From Terramyces sp. JEL0728 (Eukaryota; Chytridiomycota; Chytridiomycetes; Rhizophydiales; Terramycetaceae): a stretch of DNA of 59,564 bases. The translations under genes and the position numbers were made by a program. The DNA lies in assembly GCA_027603945.1 (NCBI GenBank), contig JADIIU010000083.1, forward strand, positions 1-59,564. The letters run 5' to 3'. Within the stretch, counting starts at the first letter, position 1; each line of letters begins with the position of its first letter. Below, one piece after another: positions 30,608-41,444 of this stretch. The notes under the pieces are model-generated. The model saw nothing but the letters and a program-made list of their open reading frames with translations. It ran no database searches and was not told where the DNA came from.

Positions 30608-30823
30608 TTATTTTGCGAATGGATTCTTGTCTTGCGGAACATAAAAGTGATTCCCAGATATTTTTGAATAAAGTACAATGTGAAATTCTTTGTAGCCATG
30701 AATTCGCAATCTTTGACTGGTACCGCTAAACAAAGTCACTATCACTCTCCGCTCCAAGTTAAATGCTAAAGCCGTATCTACAGCTGTTAGGATTGGACAT
30801 GGAACGGAAGGTGTGAGTAGCAT
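30608..30823 (-). CDS. Possible small protein, unknown
   Basis: A 71-codon minus-strand frame. Its C-terminal 40 residues (ending ISGNHFYVPQDKNPFAK) look protein-like, while the N-terminal part reads through one copy of the tandem repeat, where splicing is likely but unresolved. No family is recognised. It may be the last exon of a longer gene reaching into the repeats. Confidence 0.3.
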   Translation of the reverse strand: MLLTPSVPCPILTAVDTALAFNLERRVIVTLFSGTSQRLRIHGYKEFHIVLYSKISGNHFYVPQDKNPFAK

Positions 30824-30911
30824 TTGGACCCACTATCACTCTCCGCTCCAAGTTAAATGCTACTACCGCAATGAGCAGTATATAGGATTGGACATGGAAC
30901 GGAAGGTGTGA
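30737..30911. repeat. Two-copy tandem repeat, 94-bp period, conserved arms and variable centre
   Basis: The units start at 30737 and 30831. In both, the first 31 nt and the last 28 nt are identical, while the intervening 22-23 nt differ. The two arms are also imperfect inverted repeats of each other (CTCCGCTCCAAGT against the complement of ACATGGAACGGAAG), so each unit could fold into a hairpin. On the minus strand the variable centre begins GTCCAATCCTA and ends TAG, which could be an intron inside a duplicated exon. Confidence 0.7.
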
Positions 30912-31176
30912 GCAACTGTCCAAATTAGTAGAGATCCAAGAGATATTTCGTCAGAATGCTACTCGATGGTAGCCACCTCAATTCTGATCTCTATTTATAC
31001 TTTTTTCCACCAGACACTGTCTTTATCGCGTATTTGACGTCACACTGATTTTTAATATAGATCAATAATAAAGGAGAGCGATCTTTTAATGATAGCCTTT
31101 ATTCGAATCGCTTGAGCATCCAGCTGATCGATCAACCTCAGATTTTCGTTCCAAAAAGTTTACATTTTTTTCACAC

Positions 31177-31769
31177 ATGGAAGGCTTGGAATTGAAAGAA
31201 CTGGAAGCGCTCAAAATGAAGCTCGGACTTATCATCGAGTCACTAAATTTAATGTTGATACAAGACCCATCAATCACTAAATGGTAGAAAAAACTAATCC
31301 AGGCCGGATTTCCTACTCCAGTTCAATTCAACTATAGCGAAATACGAATCACTAATTACCGATCTGCAATCATCTAAATACCAGCAAACCATTGTTCTTC
31401 CGCATTTATTGATCAAAGAAGACCCAGAATTCTATCCCCGAGTTTTGCTACGAACCAAGCTAGTGCCTGATGTAACGGATATGCAGGATCAAGTACTGTA
31501 CAATCATATAGATCCAAAAGATAGGGATTATCAAAAAGATGAGCCGGCAATGAAACAAATCGCAAAGTCGTGGGAGGTATTTTGCAGTTAATTCCAAGAG
31601 TAAAGTTGATGATCGGCATTCTATTATTACACAATTGCTGGAAGAGTTGGATGAGCTCAAGGAAGAGCTGGAGCCGTTTTTTAAACCAAAGAATGTAAAG
31701 AAAAGTGTGCAGTCGCAGGGTAAGGAGTTGGAGAAATTGCTGCAGTGGATGTCAAGTGGGCCTTTATAA
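31177..31769 (+). CDS. MED8: Mediator complex subunit 8
   Basis: Three exons (31177-31283, 31303-31576, 31599-31769; introns 19 and 22 nt) encode 183 residues. The N-terminal helix pair (LEALKMKLGLIIESLNLML, WPDFLLQFNSTIAKYESL), the TIVLPHLLIKEDPEFYPRVL strand and LLRTKLVPDVTDMQ match MED8, in which a VVP..LRTK..PEVE motif is typical. A long C-terminal helix follows (ITQLLEELDELKEELEPFF). Med8 belongs to the Mediator head module and bridges activators to RNA polymerase II. The ATG at 31177 gives the expected N-terminal helix. Confidence 0.8.
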
Positions 31770-31938
31770 ATATCGATTCATGACTATTGTGTTGCGATTC
31801 TACGCGAACGACTTTGATTTCTTTCTCGATTGGCATAGTAAAATAAAATCTCGCATTTAGTAAATATACCCTATGAATTTCTGGGTCCAAAGGGCCAGAT
31901 TCTCAAGTAAACTTTGACATCCACGTCAATTTTGACAG

Positions 31939-33316
31939 ATGCTTGGTACACTTCCAGTTGAACTCTACTATGAAATAACCAAACACCTCACATTCCAAGA
32001 CTACCAAAAACTACGACAAATCAACAAACGATTATACAAAATCCCTTCAAAACCAACTCTGACTTTTCCAAACTACAAAAAGTCGGTTTTGCAAAACAAA
32101 AAGTGTTCCGATCTTGTTGATTTAGACCTCGAGGATTTAACTGATGACCAGTTTGAATATTTGGTTGAAGAGCAGTTGTTTTGTCAAGTGCAGAAATGTA
32201 TTGTTCAGAAACGGTCGATTATCTCGAAAAAGAACTTGGAGTTGGCTATGGAAAATGCTGCCAACTATGGATGCATCGAAGTAGTTGCTTTACTATGCAG
32301 GTACATTTGCCCTTCATTCAACGAGAATATGGTGTTTAGATTTGCAGCAAAGAGCGGCCATACCAATATCGTATCTTTTCTGTTAAAAGATCCACGAGTA
32401 GACCCAACTTGTTTAAACCAGTTTCCTATCCGCATTGCAGCCCAGAACGGTCACTTGGAAACTGTGAAACTGCTAATGCATGGTAAAATAGATTAACAAA
32501 GACGCGAGAATAGATCCAACTGCCAAAGATGATTACGCAATTAGGTATGCGGCTTATAACGGGCATTTCAAAGTCGTCCAAGAACTACTTGACAACCCTA
32601 ATGTCAACCCAGCTTCGTTGGACAACTCTTGCATTCAAATTGCTACTTTAAACGGACACCTGGATGTTGTTCATTTGCTGTTGAAAGATGCAAGGGTAAA
32701 CCCAGCAATGAACAATAACAGCGTCTTTAGATTAGCATGTCTGAATGGACATACCGAACTGGTAAAGTTGTTATTGCAAGGTAAATGTTGTTTATGCAGA
32801 TGATAGAATTGATCCGGCATCAGATGACAATTACTCTATCTACATCGCAAGTAGAAACGGTAAGGTGTGACTAACTCTGGCCACATTGAAATCCTTGAAA
32901 TCCTACTAAAAGATCCAAGAGTAAATCCAAGCGCAAGTGAAAATATTGCCATTTGCGCAGCTAGTCAGTTCGCAAGACCTGAAATCTTGAAAATACTATT
33001 GAACGATCCAAGAGTAAACCCAACGGCAAAAAATAACTTTAGTCTATTCATTGCATGCAAAGGCGGACACTTGGAAATCGTCCAGACTCTACTGAAAGAT
33101 ATCCGAATCGATCCCAGCTTTGATGAAAACGCAGCTTTGCGAGTAGCATGCCAATTCGGCCACTACGAAATTGTCCAAGTGCTGCTCCAAGATCCCAGAG
33201 TCGATCCATCTGACAGGAATGACATGGCATGCCGATTAGCATACGATAACCAAAACACTAAAATCTACAAGCTATTACAAACCGACAGAAGGGTAAATTT
33301 CGGCAAGGGAAACTAA
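31939..33316 (+). CDS. F-box / ankyrin-repeat protein
   Basis: Exons 31939-32482, 32502-32780, 32800-32859 and 32880-33316. The N-terminus is an F-box (LPVELYYEITKHLTFQDYQKLRQ). The rest is a string of divergent ankyrin repeats of the form KDPRVNPS..N.AIR.AA..GHLEIVKLLL. The first two introns are ordinary 19-nt GT-AG introns. The third (32860-32879) restores ASRNGHIEIL only if it ends in TG, otherwise the gene carries a frameshift. F-box/ankyrin proteins can be substrate adaptors of SCF ubiquitin ligases. A repeat-only relative lies at 42217-43260. Confidence 0.75.
32860..32879 (+). other. Putative GT-TG 20-nt intron
   Basis: GTAAGGTGTGACTAACTCTG has a perfect GTAAG donor, a CTAAC branch and the standard length, but its last two bases are TG. 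Cutting after that TG joins AAC G to GC CAC and restores the ankyrin motif NGHIEIL. No AG acceptor nearby restores the frame with a normal intron. Confidence 0.55.
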
Positions 33317-33372
33317 AAATACATTTATTTCAATTTATTCTACGACCAGTGTTTGAATACAATTGCGAATAA

Positions 33373-33555
33373 TCACGTTTTTCGAATCGTTTTTGCAGCG
33401 GTGCTGATAATGCTAGGCCAATCAAGATTAAAAGTTTCATTGAGAAACTGTTTGTTTACTGCTTTATAAGTGTTTAAAGTACAATGGGATACGTGGATAC
33501 CATTTGTTTGTAAACACTGGAAAGTTTCTGGATGCGCACAATTCCTAGCCGTCAT
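33373..33555 (-). CDS. Possible small Cys-containing (CHCH-like) protein, 5' end unresolved
   Basis: The minus-strand frame is open well upstream of the Met at 33555: it continues in phase through APQCPGTVIERQ to about 33609, where a 23-nt GTAATT...ATAG intron could join it to a further exon (CYKRLLPVK) that has no clear ATG. Cys spacing (CPG, NCAHPETFQC, HC) recalls small twin-Cys mitochondrial proteins, but the classic CX9C pairs are not exact. The gene would start head to head with NAA35. Confidence 0.4.
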   Translation of the reverse strand: MTARNCAHPETFQCLQTNGIHVSHCTLNTYKAVNKQFLNETFNLDWPSIISTAAKTIRKT

Positions 33556-33741
33556 TTGCCTCTCGATGACAGTACCAGGACATTGCGGTGCAAGAGGGCG
33601 AGTAGAGTTTTTAATGTGCTATTGAGCGTGGACGGAATTACCTTGACAGGCAATAAACGCTTGTAACAAGGCAATGCTATAAAACTGGTTCCATACAAAG
33701 TATCGAGTAAATTTGTTTTCCGACTAATTTTTCAATCACAA

Positions 33742-35483
33742 ATGGAGCCGTTCGCACAGGATATAACAAACGATTTCAAGGAAGCATGCTCCAGTAAACA
33801 ATCATTAACAAGAATTATCCCTAGGCGAGTTGATGTACTCGCAAAAATTCAGTTTCTTTCAGGCAATGACAGCGATTCCCCTGATGGATCCAACTATGGA
33901 CACTGGAATGGACTACGTTTCTGATAAATGGAGTCTGGAGGATGCGCAAAAGGAATTGGACTTATCGCAGTTGGTTGGATTAGTTGATGCCTTGTTTGTT
34001 TCCCTGCTAGATCACCTTACAGGTTGGCTATTATTAACAAGGCCAACCATTTTCTACAACACTTGGGTCTTGTATTTACTTTTTAGCAAACGAAAAAGAC
34101 AAGCATGCAGAGTATTTAGTGGAGATTATAAAAACAGAAGCTGTGCTTGCAAGAGAAATCATTAATTCTTCACAGATATATTTTGAAGAGGATTTCTTTC
34201 CTGAATTACAAGGGATTGATCTAGAAGCTGCAGAGTACGATGAGTTGGCGGAAATATTTGAGCAGTTGAAACCAGGCTTTTTGAAAGGAGATGATAAATT
34301 GACAAACGCTTTAAAGGATAGAATAGAATTCCATTTACAATTTATTCAGATGCTGCAATTAGAAGCAGTGAATGAAAAAACTTGTGGGCTATTCTCTAGA
34401 TTTGATTACACTGTTGGAGCAGATATGCAGGACGCATTCGAATACAAATTTAATAGATATTTATTTACAACCACTACTCCGGATCAAAAGAAACTTTCTA
34501 TTGCAGACGGGTTCAGGCAGTGGAAAGACTTGCTTGCACAATTGGTGTATTTGAACCAGATGAAATCAAACTACGTCAAAGTAAACCCGGTTAATATAGA
34601 TTGACGATGTATTGCCGGAATTGAATATGTTTGGAATGAAACATCCCGGTGCTACAATTTTGCCGCGCTGTTTGCTCTACAAGACAGTTTCAAACGATAT
34701 GAAGGCTTACGGGAAATACCCATTCATCTCCATAGTTAAGCAACTACTAGTGCCTTACAAGGGCTTATCAACATTATCTCTTGATGATTTGCAGAGTGAC
34801 AAGATCGAGCTTGCTATTACAAAAGCATATTGCCAATGTGTTAAAATATTATGTTTCAACAGACCGAGAACAAGAAGACAAATAGTGCATCTAGTTTCCA
34901 ATTTAGACAGTCTCCATGACCAGATACTAGGTTTGCTATATTTAATTAGAATATGAATATTTTGCTGCGTATATAAACGACCTCAAAACTGATTTGATGA
35001 TCAAATGGCTAGAAATAGGATTTGAACTTGAGTTATACAGTCTGCACGAGTACCCAATGATATTTTGCTACATGCACTTTTTGCATAGTATAAATGGTTC
35101 AGAAGAAAAGATTGTCGGGGCAATGTTCAAATTTACATGTTTTTTGGTTAAAGTAGGAGCCATAACGAGTGTACCAAACAAGCTGCTTTACACAAATAGG
35201 TACTTTATACTAATCGAGACTGAAATGGATGGGATACTTGCGCCAAACACCAATACTGCCATTCGACAATTACGAAAAAACATTTTTGGATTTTCAAAAA
35301 TCTGATGAACAGGTGCTCTACATTACTGCACATCAATCAGTAAATGACTGTAAAGACTACTATTTGAAGCAAAAAGATTTGGGGATGATGCGTGTATGTA
35401 TCGCGAATCTCTTGGTTTTAGAAAAGAAGAGTTTTCAAAAAGTTGAATTCGAGTACCATCCTTTTTATCCAACATTTAAATAA
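33742..35483 (+). CDS. NAA35: NatC N-terminal acetyltransferase auxiliary subunit (NAA35/MAK10)
   Basis: Six exons (33742-33793, 33813-34022, 34042-34580, 34600-34930, 34950-35199, 35219-35483) encode 548 residues. All five introns are exactly 19 nt. The family block LGELMYSQKFSFFQAMTAI followed by PLMDPTMDTGM is diagnostic (compare the AM..IE.MDPKMD.GM of NAA35), and NRPRTRR and QLLVPYKGL fit further down. NatC acetylates N-terminal Met before hydrophobic residues on nascent chains, and NAA35 anchors the complex at the ribosome. The gene ends 14 bp from the convergent kinase gene. Confidence 0.9.
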
Positions 35484-35497
35484 GTTTAAAAAGTCAT

Positions 35498-37239
35498 TTA
35501 TTGTAATAAAGTCATTGCTATATCATCCAATTCCTCAAAAATATACTCGTTATCGTACTTGTTTAGCAAATAAAATGTGGTTTGCCAATCCAGCCCATTC
35601 CTAGCAGTAGCAATACGCAAATCAAAGTAATCGACGGGTATTTCATTGTCATCTAGTGCAGGATTAGCAATTTTAAAAGGAATGGATGCACACATTTCGT
35701 TTGTTTTCGTCTCGTCGAAGTCGATAATTTTTCCGCCTTGACGAATGATATTGCCTAGTATCCTCGCATGTGTGTTTTTGAGTGAAGCTTGATGTTCAAC
35801 TGTTACACAAACTGGTGGTCTACCCACTGGATTGTACGGTTCTATCTTTTCTGCCACTGCTTGTTTTATCCTATTCAGCAGACTGTGCTTTTCTTTTTCC
35901 ATTTTTAAAGGTCTTGTCAAATTGTACTTTTTTGGTTGTACATTAACATTAAAACTAGGGATTGTGCGAGGCGTGAAAGCTTCTTGAAGTAAATAATGAG
36001 CAGTCTTGATGGGCGATGGTGATTTTTCATCCTGATATTCTTTGATTTCTTGATCCGTGTATCCGTATTGCCCCAACATTTCCCTTATTTGCGGTGGTAA
36101 TGAAAATGTGTCTGTTGATTGAAATTCAAAGGGCTCCAAATTTTCTGGATTTACCCATTTATCTTTTTTTATATCTTGCAAGCTGAATCTTTTCGTTGGA
36201 TCCGGTTTCAGTATGCTTGATACAAGAAATTTGGCATCTAAATTAATACAGCTCTACCTGCAGATACATGGGTAGGAAATGTAAATTTAGCAGTCATTAT
36301 GGACATGAACAACTTTGATTGCACTTGTTCGCCGAATGGCATGGTACCAGTAAGCATTACATACAGAATTACGCCAAGGGACCAAATATCTACTTCTGGA
36401 CCTACATACTTTTTCCTGGCTATCATTTCTACCGTTAAAAACAAGTGCCTGGTGCAGCATACTCTGGACTACCACAAAATTCCTCTTGGAAACAGTCTTT
36501 TTGCACTATATTTGCAAATCCAAAATCGCAAATCAATAAAGTCTTGTTATTTCCAAGCAAAACTAAATAAATAACAAAATACTGTTTTCAGGCTTTAGAT
36601 CACGATGAACTATATTCTTTGAATGGCAGTAATTAATCCCTGATAAAATCTGCCTGAAAAACAAAACTGATTCAGATTCAGATATTTTGGTATTGTCCAA
36701 AATGTACTTGTACAGATCACCTCCAGGCTGATACTGCATAACAATGTAGATGTCATTAACTGAATTTACGACTTGGAATATTGGACAAATGTTTTCATGG
36801 AATAAATGCCCAAGTAACAGCAATTCACGCGTAACTTGTAATGGGGTGTTCCCCTTTTTCAGCAAATTTTGCTTTTGAAATACTTTGATTGATACCTCCT
36901 GTTAATAAGTTGTACTTTTCGGTTTGTTTTCAAGTGAACGCCAATTCTGACTAAACTGAACGAACCTTCGCCAATCACACTTCCAATTGAAAATCCGTTG
37001 CTGTACAAGAATTCTTTATCTTCATTTAATGCGGACGCAGGTGTTTTTACTGGCGACAAGATATCCAGCACTTGATTCAAATCATTCATTTTCACGTCGT
37101 TCCCCTCATCTTCATTCTTTGTGAGTAACTTTGGTATTTCTTTTAGCTGTTTGAATTTTGTTTGAGGGATATTAACCAGTGTATTTAGTGTAGGTATTAT
37201 CATTTTTGCCAAGTGGAGATTAGCACAATGGAGCTCCAT
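35498..37239 (-). CDS. SNF1/MARK-like Ser/Thr protein kinase
   Basis: Five exons (37239-36916, 36895-36583, 36562-36449, 36428-36258, 36237-35498) encode 553 residues. A kinase domain at about 80-336 has the Gly loop IGEGSFSLVRIG, VSIKVF lysine, YCHSKNIVHRDLKPENILL, CDFGFA, GSPEYAAPE and DIWSLGVILYVMLTGTMPFG. The C-terminal region has a UBA-like segment (LPPQIREMLGQYGYTDQEIKEYQ) and a folded-looking end that may be a KA1-type domain. This is the CAMKL group (SNF1, MARK, KIN1), and the exact orthologue is unclear. The intron at 36429-36448 uses a GC donor and splits the APE motif. The stop codon overlaps AATAAA. Confidence 0.85.
36429..36448 (-). other. 20-nt GC-AG intron in the kinase APE motif
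   Basis: On the minus strand the intron is GCACTTGTTTTTAACGGTAG. Removing it joins GCA CCA G to AA ATG and gives the invariant kinase motif APE, then MIARKKY. No GT donor yields APE here. Confidence 0.8.
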
Positions 37240-37624
37240 GTCAAAAGAATCCTTTCAAAGCAGTCGGAGGGAACAAAGAAGAGATCACTCAGTACGACTA
37301 GCTGGCGCCTGTCAAAATTATATTCTCATCTGAACAAAATCACTCATAAAACAAACCGAGAAACTGGGTAGGACTTATCATATTTTATTGCGGGAGGACA
37401 CTACTCGTTTATATTTGTTGTAGTGGCAATCCCCAAGTTTCTGCTCCAAATCCATACAGTGACTCCAAAGTTGTATTCAATCGAATACATCATTTAAACA
37501 ATACGCAATCGCATGTAAACAAAAAAGATTTTTACAATGCCTTCCACCTGATTTGATTGAAATAATGACAATCGCTATTGTGAGTTTTGGCCTTATTAAT
37601 AGGCAGGACTCAGGATAATCCATC
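37240..37624. other. Intergenic, divergent promoters
   Basis: 385 bp between the kinase gene (-) and a 7TM gene (+). No gene, RNA or repeat is recognised. Confidence 0.5.
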
Positions 37625-38487
37625 ATGGTGCACGTAATTTCCTCATTCTCCAATCTGCTGATTGTCATACTAGTCATGTATTCAATCTTCTGTTCCATTC
37701 AGCTTGCAAATCTGTTTGTGATGATCTTCCACTGGAACAAGCTCAGACCAACATTCAGAACAACGGCACTGTGTGCACTCTTCCCGATGATGGCAAGTTT
37801 TTCGCTGTCCTACTATCTCATTTTGACTTACAATGACCAATCATTTTGCACAGCAGGAAAGAAAATATCTTATGGGCTGATTTACATCAACTACATTGCC
37901 TACGATTACCACCAATTGTTTAAAATCAAACAGATTACTGCTGCCACAGGTGCCAAATTGTATCTATTGTACTTTATGTATGGAGTGCGAATTGCTTCTT
38001 TGATTGTCAGCGAAGCAGAAATCAACGGAGTACTGTCTGGAGTGGTAAATGGAACTGGGTCGTGCGTAACGGTGATGGACACAGCATTTATTATCCAAGA
38101 ACACGGAATCTCTCTCATTTACGAAACGTGCTTGATCAGTATTTTTGCATTGTATGTGCGCGAACACTACAAGACAGGAACTGTCAAGATGGCTGAGTTT
38201 GTAAGAAAATTCCTAGATTTTGAAATCATGACATTTGGAGGATACTTTGCCTGTGAAATTGGATATATTATATGCTATTGGGCTATGCCAAAAGCATATC
38301 TCAGTGCACTTAACACTGTGTATGTAAATCTACCAATCGTCATGTTCCTTTTGAATGCTCTATGGATGGTGAACTGGTACGACAAGAATCAAAAAACCGA
38401 AGATGAGGTAATTCGTTGTTAATTTAGCAACTCAACAAAAATGTGAAGCGAGTTAAAGCTGACAAGGCCGAAGATTTGGAAATATAA
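37625..38487 (+). CDS. Seven-transmembrane-type protein, unknown
   Basis: Two exons (37625-38407, 38428-38487; intron 20 nt) encode 280 residues with about seven hydrophobic spans (for example LIVILVMYSIFCSIQLANLF, FPMMASFSLSYYLILTY, GGYFACEIGYIICYWAM, LPIVMFLLNALWMV) and a short charged tail. No receptor family motif is visible, so it is called only by topology. Confidence 0.65.
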
Positions 38488-38740
38488 AATAGATTCATTT
38501 GTAATTGTGCGCTATACGCGGCGTCTGTGTTATAGTTAGTAACATCATGAGAATACTATTAGATTGAATATTTTGGCTTTACCAAGCCTATTGCTCTCTT
38601 GCGAAAATATCCGAGTTGGCTGAATACTATTGCGATATACTTTCAATACCACGAGAATGAATTTCCTTCAGTTGATTTCTTTATTGATTCACCATTTATT
38701 TCGCTGAAAGCTGAAAATATTTACCTAAATCCAAACACAA

Positions 38741-39793
38741 ATGCCGCTCGTCAGACAAATCAAAAGGTTTATTCCCACATCCGATGGTTACAAGGCAACA
38801 AAAGGACAGGCAGGACGTATTGGAGTTATCGGCGGAAGTATCGAATATACAGGAGCACCGTATTTCGCAGCAATGTAAGCTCCATTAACAAAAGGGCAGC
38901 ATTACGTACCGGGGCTGATTTAGCACACGTATTCTGTGTAAAGGAAGCTGCACCTGTAATTAAAAGCTACTCTCCCGAACTTATCGTTCATCCATACTTA
39001 TTCACAGAACAAGATGCTTCCGGAAATATGCGAGAGAAGACTGATGAATGTGTAATGAAAATTGAAAGGTTATTTGATCGCTTGGATGTACTGATTATTG
39101 GCAAGTTGAAGTTAACTAAGGTCCGGGACTATCCAGAGATACAGTAATTCTCAACACAGTCACCCAGATAATCAAATTGGCAAAGAGAATTGCGAAACCA
39201 ATCATTATTGATGCGGATGGATTATATTTAATTCAGCAGAACCCAGATATACTTGACGAGTACAAGAACTGCGTCCTAACTCCAAATTTCAATGAATTCA
39301 ACAGATTGAAACAAGCCCTGGTAAGCAGTTTTAACTCAGTCAATCTCTGACAAGTTGGAGCGAGATGCAGCCGCGAAAATTATGAGTAAATTGTTGGGTG
39401 GAGTCACAATTATATCCAAAGGAGAAATGGATATTATTGCTTGCGGAGAAAAAGGTAAATGGATCCTAAAAAGTCATCGTCAGCGCAATTAAGGGAACTC
39501 CGAGAAGATGTGGAGGCCAAGGTGATTTGTTGACAGGTATGCTCGCCACGTTCATCTCTTGGGGAATCAAATACAGAGAATTGTAACTTGTTGTTAACGA
39601 AAGAAACGGCCCGTTCGAAAACGATTCGTACATTGAATATTTCTGTGGATATGCGGCTAGTAGGCTCTTGCGAGAGAGCGCGCAAACCACCTTTGAACAG
39701 AAAGGAAGGTCGATGGTGACTGGCGATATTCTAGCCAACATTGGCCCGCAGTTCAGCAAAATATTTGAAGATAATAAACAAGACCGCCAATAA
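38741..39793 (+). CDS. NAXD: ADP/ATP-dependent NAD(P)H-hydrate dehydratase
   Basis: Six exons (38741-38874, 38895-39100, 39121-39320, 39340-39454, 39474-39582, 39604-39793) encode 317 residues. Family motifs are KGQAGRIGVIGGSIEYTGAP, GADLAHVFC, the PGLSRD block (spliced as IIGPGLSRD), IIIDADGLYL, LTPNFNEFNRL, GTPRRCGGQGDLLTG and FEQKGRSMVTGDIL. The enzyme repairs hydrated NAD(P)H together with the NAXE epimerase, in cytosol and mitochondria. The second intron uses a GC donor. The open frame starting upstream at 38599 is in another phase and ignored. Confidence 0.93.
39101..39120 (+). other. 20-nt GC-AG intron in NAXD
   Basis: GCAAGTTGAAGTTAACTAAG, with a GCAAGT donor, TTAAC branch and AG. 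Removal joins ATT ATT G to GT CCG GGA and gives the family block IIGPGLSRD. Confidence 0.85.
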
Positions 39794-39856
39794 CAAATAA
39801 TTTACTCGGGGATGTTTCGCAGCAAAATAGGGTGACGTCAAATTAATTTTCCCTAA

Positions 39857-41211
39857 ATGAATTATCTGTTAATATCCCTGGATTTAATCTCTATACTAGT
39901 TGTACTAATGTTATTATTTGCGATATTTCGGAATCTATTGCCCAACGTTATAATTGCGCGGATTATGCTTATACACACTATATACAACTTATTAAGTAAT
40001 ATCTACATACTGGCACTGCATGTCACATATTTAGGATTACCGAGCTATGTTCCGATGTGGTTATTCAGGATAAATTATCTTATCTTGGTGTTGACAGCGA
40101 CTAGATTTTTAAGGATATTCAGCGTGTTATCAGATAGAGTAAATTCACGCGCAATGACGATTGCAGAGATATGCTTAATATTCTGTCACATAATATGCTT
40201 TGCTTCGTCATATTACAAGGAATACAACGGAATCCCGCATTCCTCATCAGTGAATATAATTAATGGTAGGATGTTATTTCTCAAATAATTGGATTTTGCA
40301 TTACACTGCTTTCAGGCTTGTTAAGCTCGTTACTAGCTTCAAAGTGGGTGATATCGCATACAAAAAGTAAATTGCAAAAGGGGAGTGATGAGTGCCTGCC
40401 AGAAACCATAAAATTAAACCAGCACCAAACCTACTTGACTACCTCACTGATATTTTTTGCGGTTTTCGATGTGATTGTGACTATCTCAATGTCCATAGTT
40501 CTTGCTCCATCCTCATTAAAATCATACGATTTTCCAATATTCATCACGATCAATAGTATAGGGTTATGCATAGTATACAGCCAACTAGTATTTATCGAAT
40601 TCAACATTATTAGAGATGGAAAGATTTCTTTCTCTCTATCAAAAACAAAGAAAGTCAAACGAGAACTCAACTCCAAAATCAAGTCGAGTAAATTATCAAA
40701 AGTAGGGTCTAATGCAATTCGGCTGTCAAGAGGAAAGTCAGTTCACAATACAAGTTTTATTGCTACAACTCATAGAGGCAGTCTAAATAAAAAACCAAAT
40801 ATAGTGAAAAGCCCAACAACAGACACCATTGCCGACGAGCATGTAGAAAAATTAAGGAAACAAAGCTATGCGCCATCTATAGGAACAATTAATGCTCCAA
40901 ACTCACGAATGGACCTCAACATCGAAGAATCGGACTTTGACTTGAGAAAAGCAGACAAGCCAAACAGGAAACCCAGCTTTGCACCTACAATAAACACTAT
41001 ACGTGGACTTGGTGACGATGACATAGTTGTTGAGCATAAACAAAGTACCACTGAGGAAGAATATGAAGATATTGATGATTTTAAGCCAGTGAGGACAAGT
41101 AATTTTCGAAAAGATAAAAAGCTGGGGTTTAAAAATGCCAGTACTCCGAATATCCTTAGTACTGATGCTATTCAGGAGGAAGATGAAGAAGTTTCCGAAG
41201 ATTCAAAATAA
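39857..41211 (+). CDS. Seven-transmembrane-type protein with long Ser/Lys tail
   Basis: Two exons (39857-40249, 40270-41211; intron 20 nt) encode 444 residues. The splice rebuilds a clean membrane span (VISQIIGFCITLLSGLLSSL). About seven spans occupy residues 3-245. A 200-residue cytosolic tail follows, with two similar RK.S.AP.I.TI blocks (RKQSYAPSIGTINAP and RKPSFAPTINTIRG), possible repeated docking or phosphorylation sites. It resembles the gene at 29459-30541 in overall build. The stop overlaps AATAAA. Confidence 0.7.
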
Positions 41212-41444
41212 ACTGCATCTAGATATTTGCGTGGTTTTCAATGAATGCCAACTTCAACTTTGCGCAGGGTTACCTTGGTTGTATCAATGTTATACGGCAA
41301 AGTTAGTCGCTTCTAAATCTATAATGGATATGCATTAATTTCAATTACATCATAAGCGCAATTACTTTGATAATGAGTAGATGGTAAGATCAGGACTGAC
41401 GCGTCAGGACACGTCACGATAAACAAGTTTACAAAATACTTGAA

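Larger units (their letters stand above)
30542..31176. other. Intergenic with a 94-bp tandem duplication
   Basis: 635 bp between a 7TM gene and MED8. It contains the two-copy repeat and a weak minus-strand reading frame, both listed separately. Nothing else is recognised. Confidence 0.45.

Noticed and set aside
36899..36915. A 17-nt intron in the kinase gene
   Set aside because: A 20-nt intron (36896-36915) also keeps the frame, gives NRKVSIKV, and has the usual branch-to-AG distance.
38599..38740. Open frame (starts RKYPSWLNTIAIYF) upstream of NAXD
   Set aside because: It reads into NAXD exon 1 in the wrong phase. NAXD is fixed by strong motifs. The upstream part looks somewhat protein-like but cannot be given a start or family.
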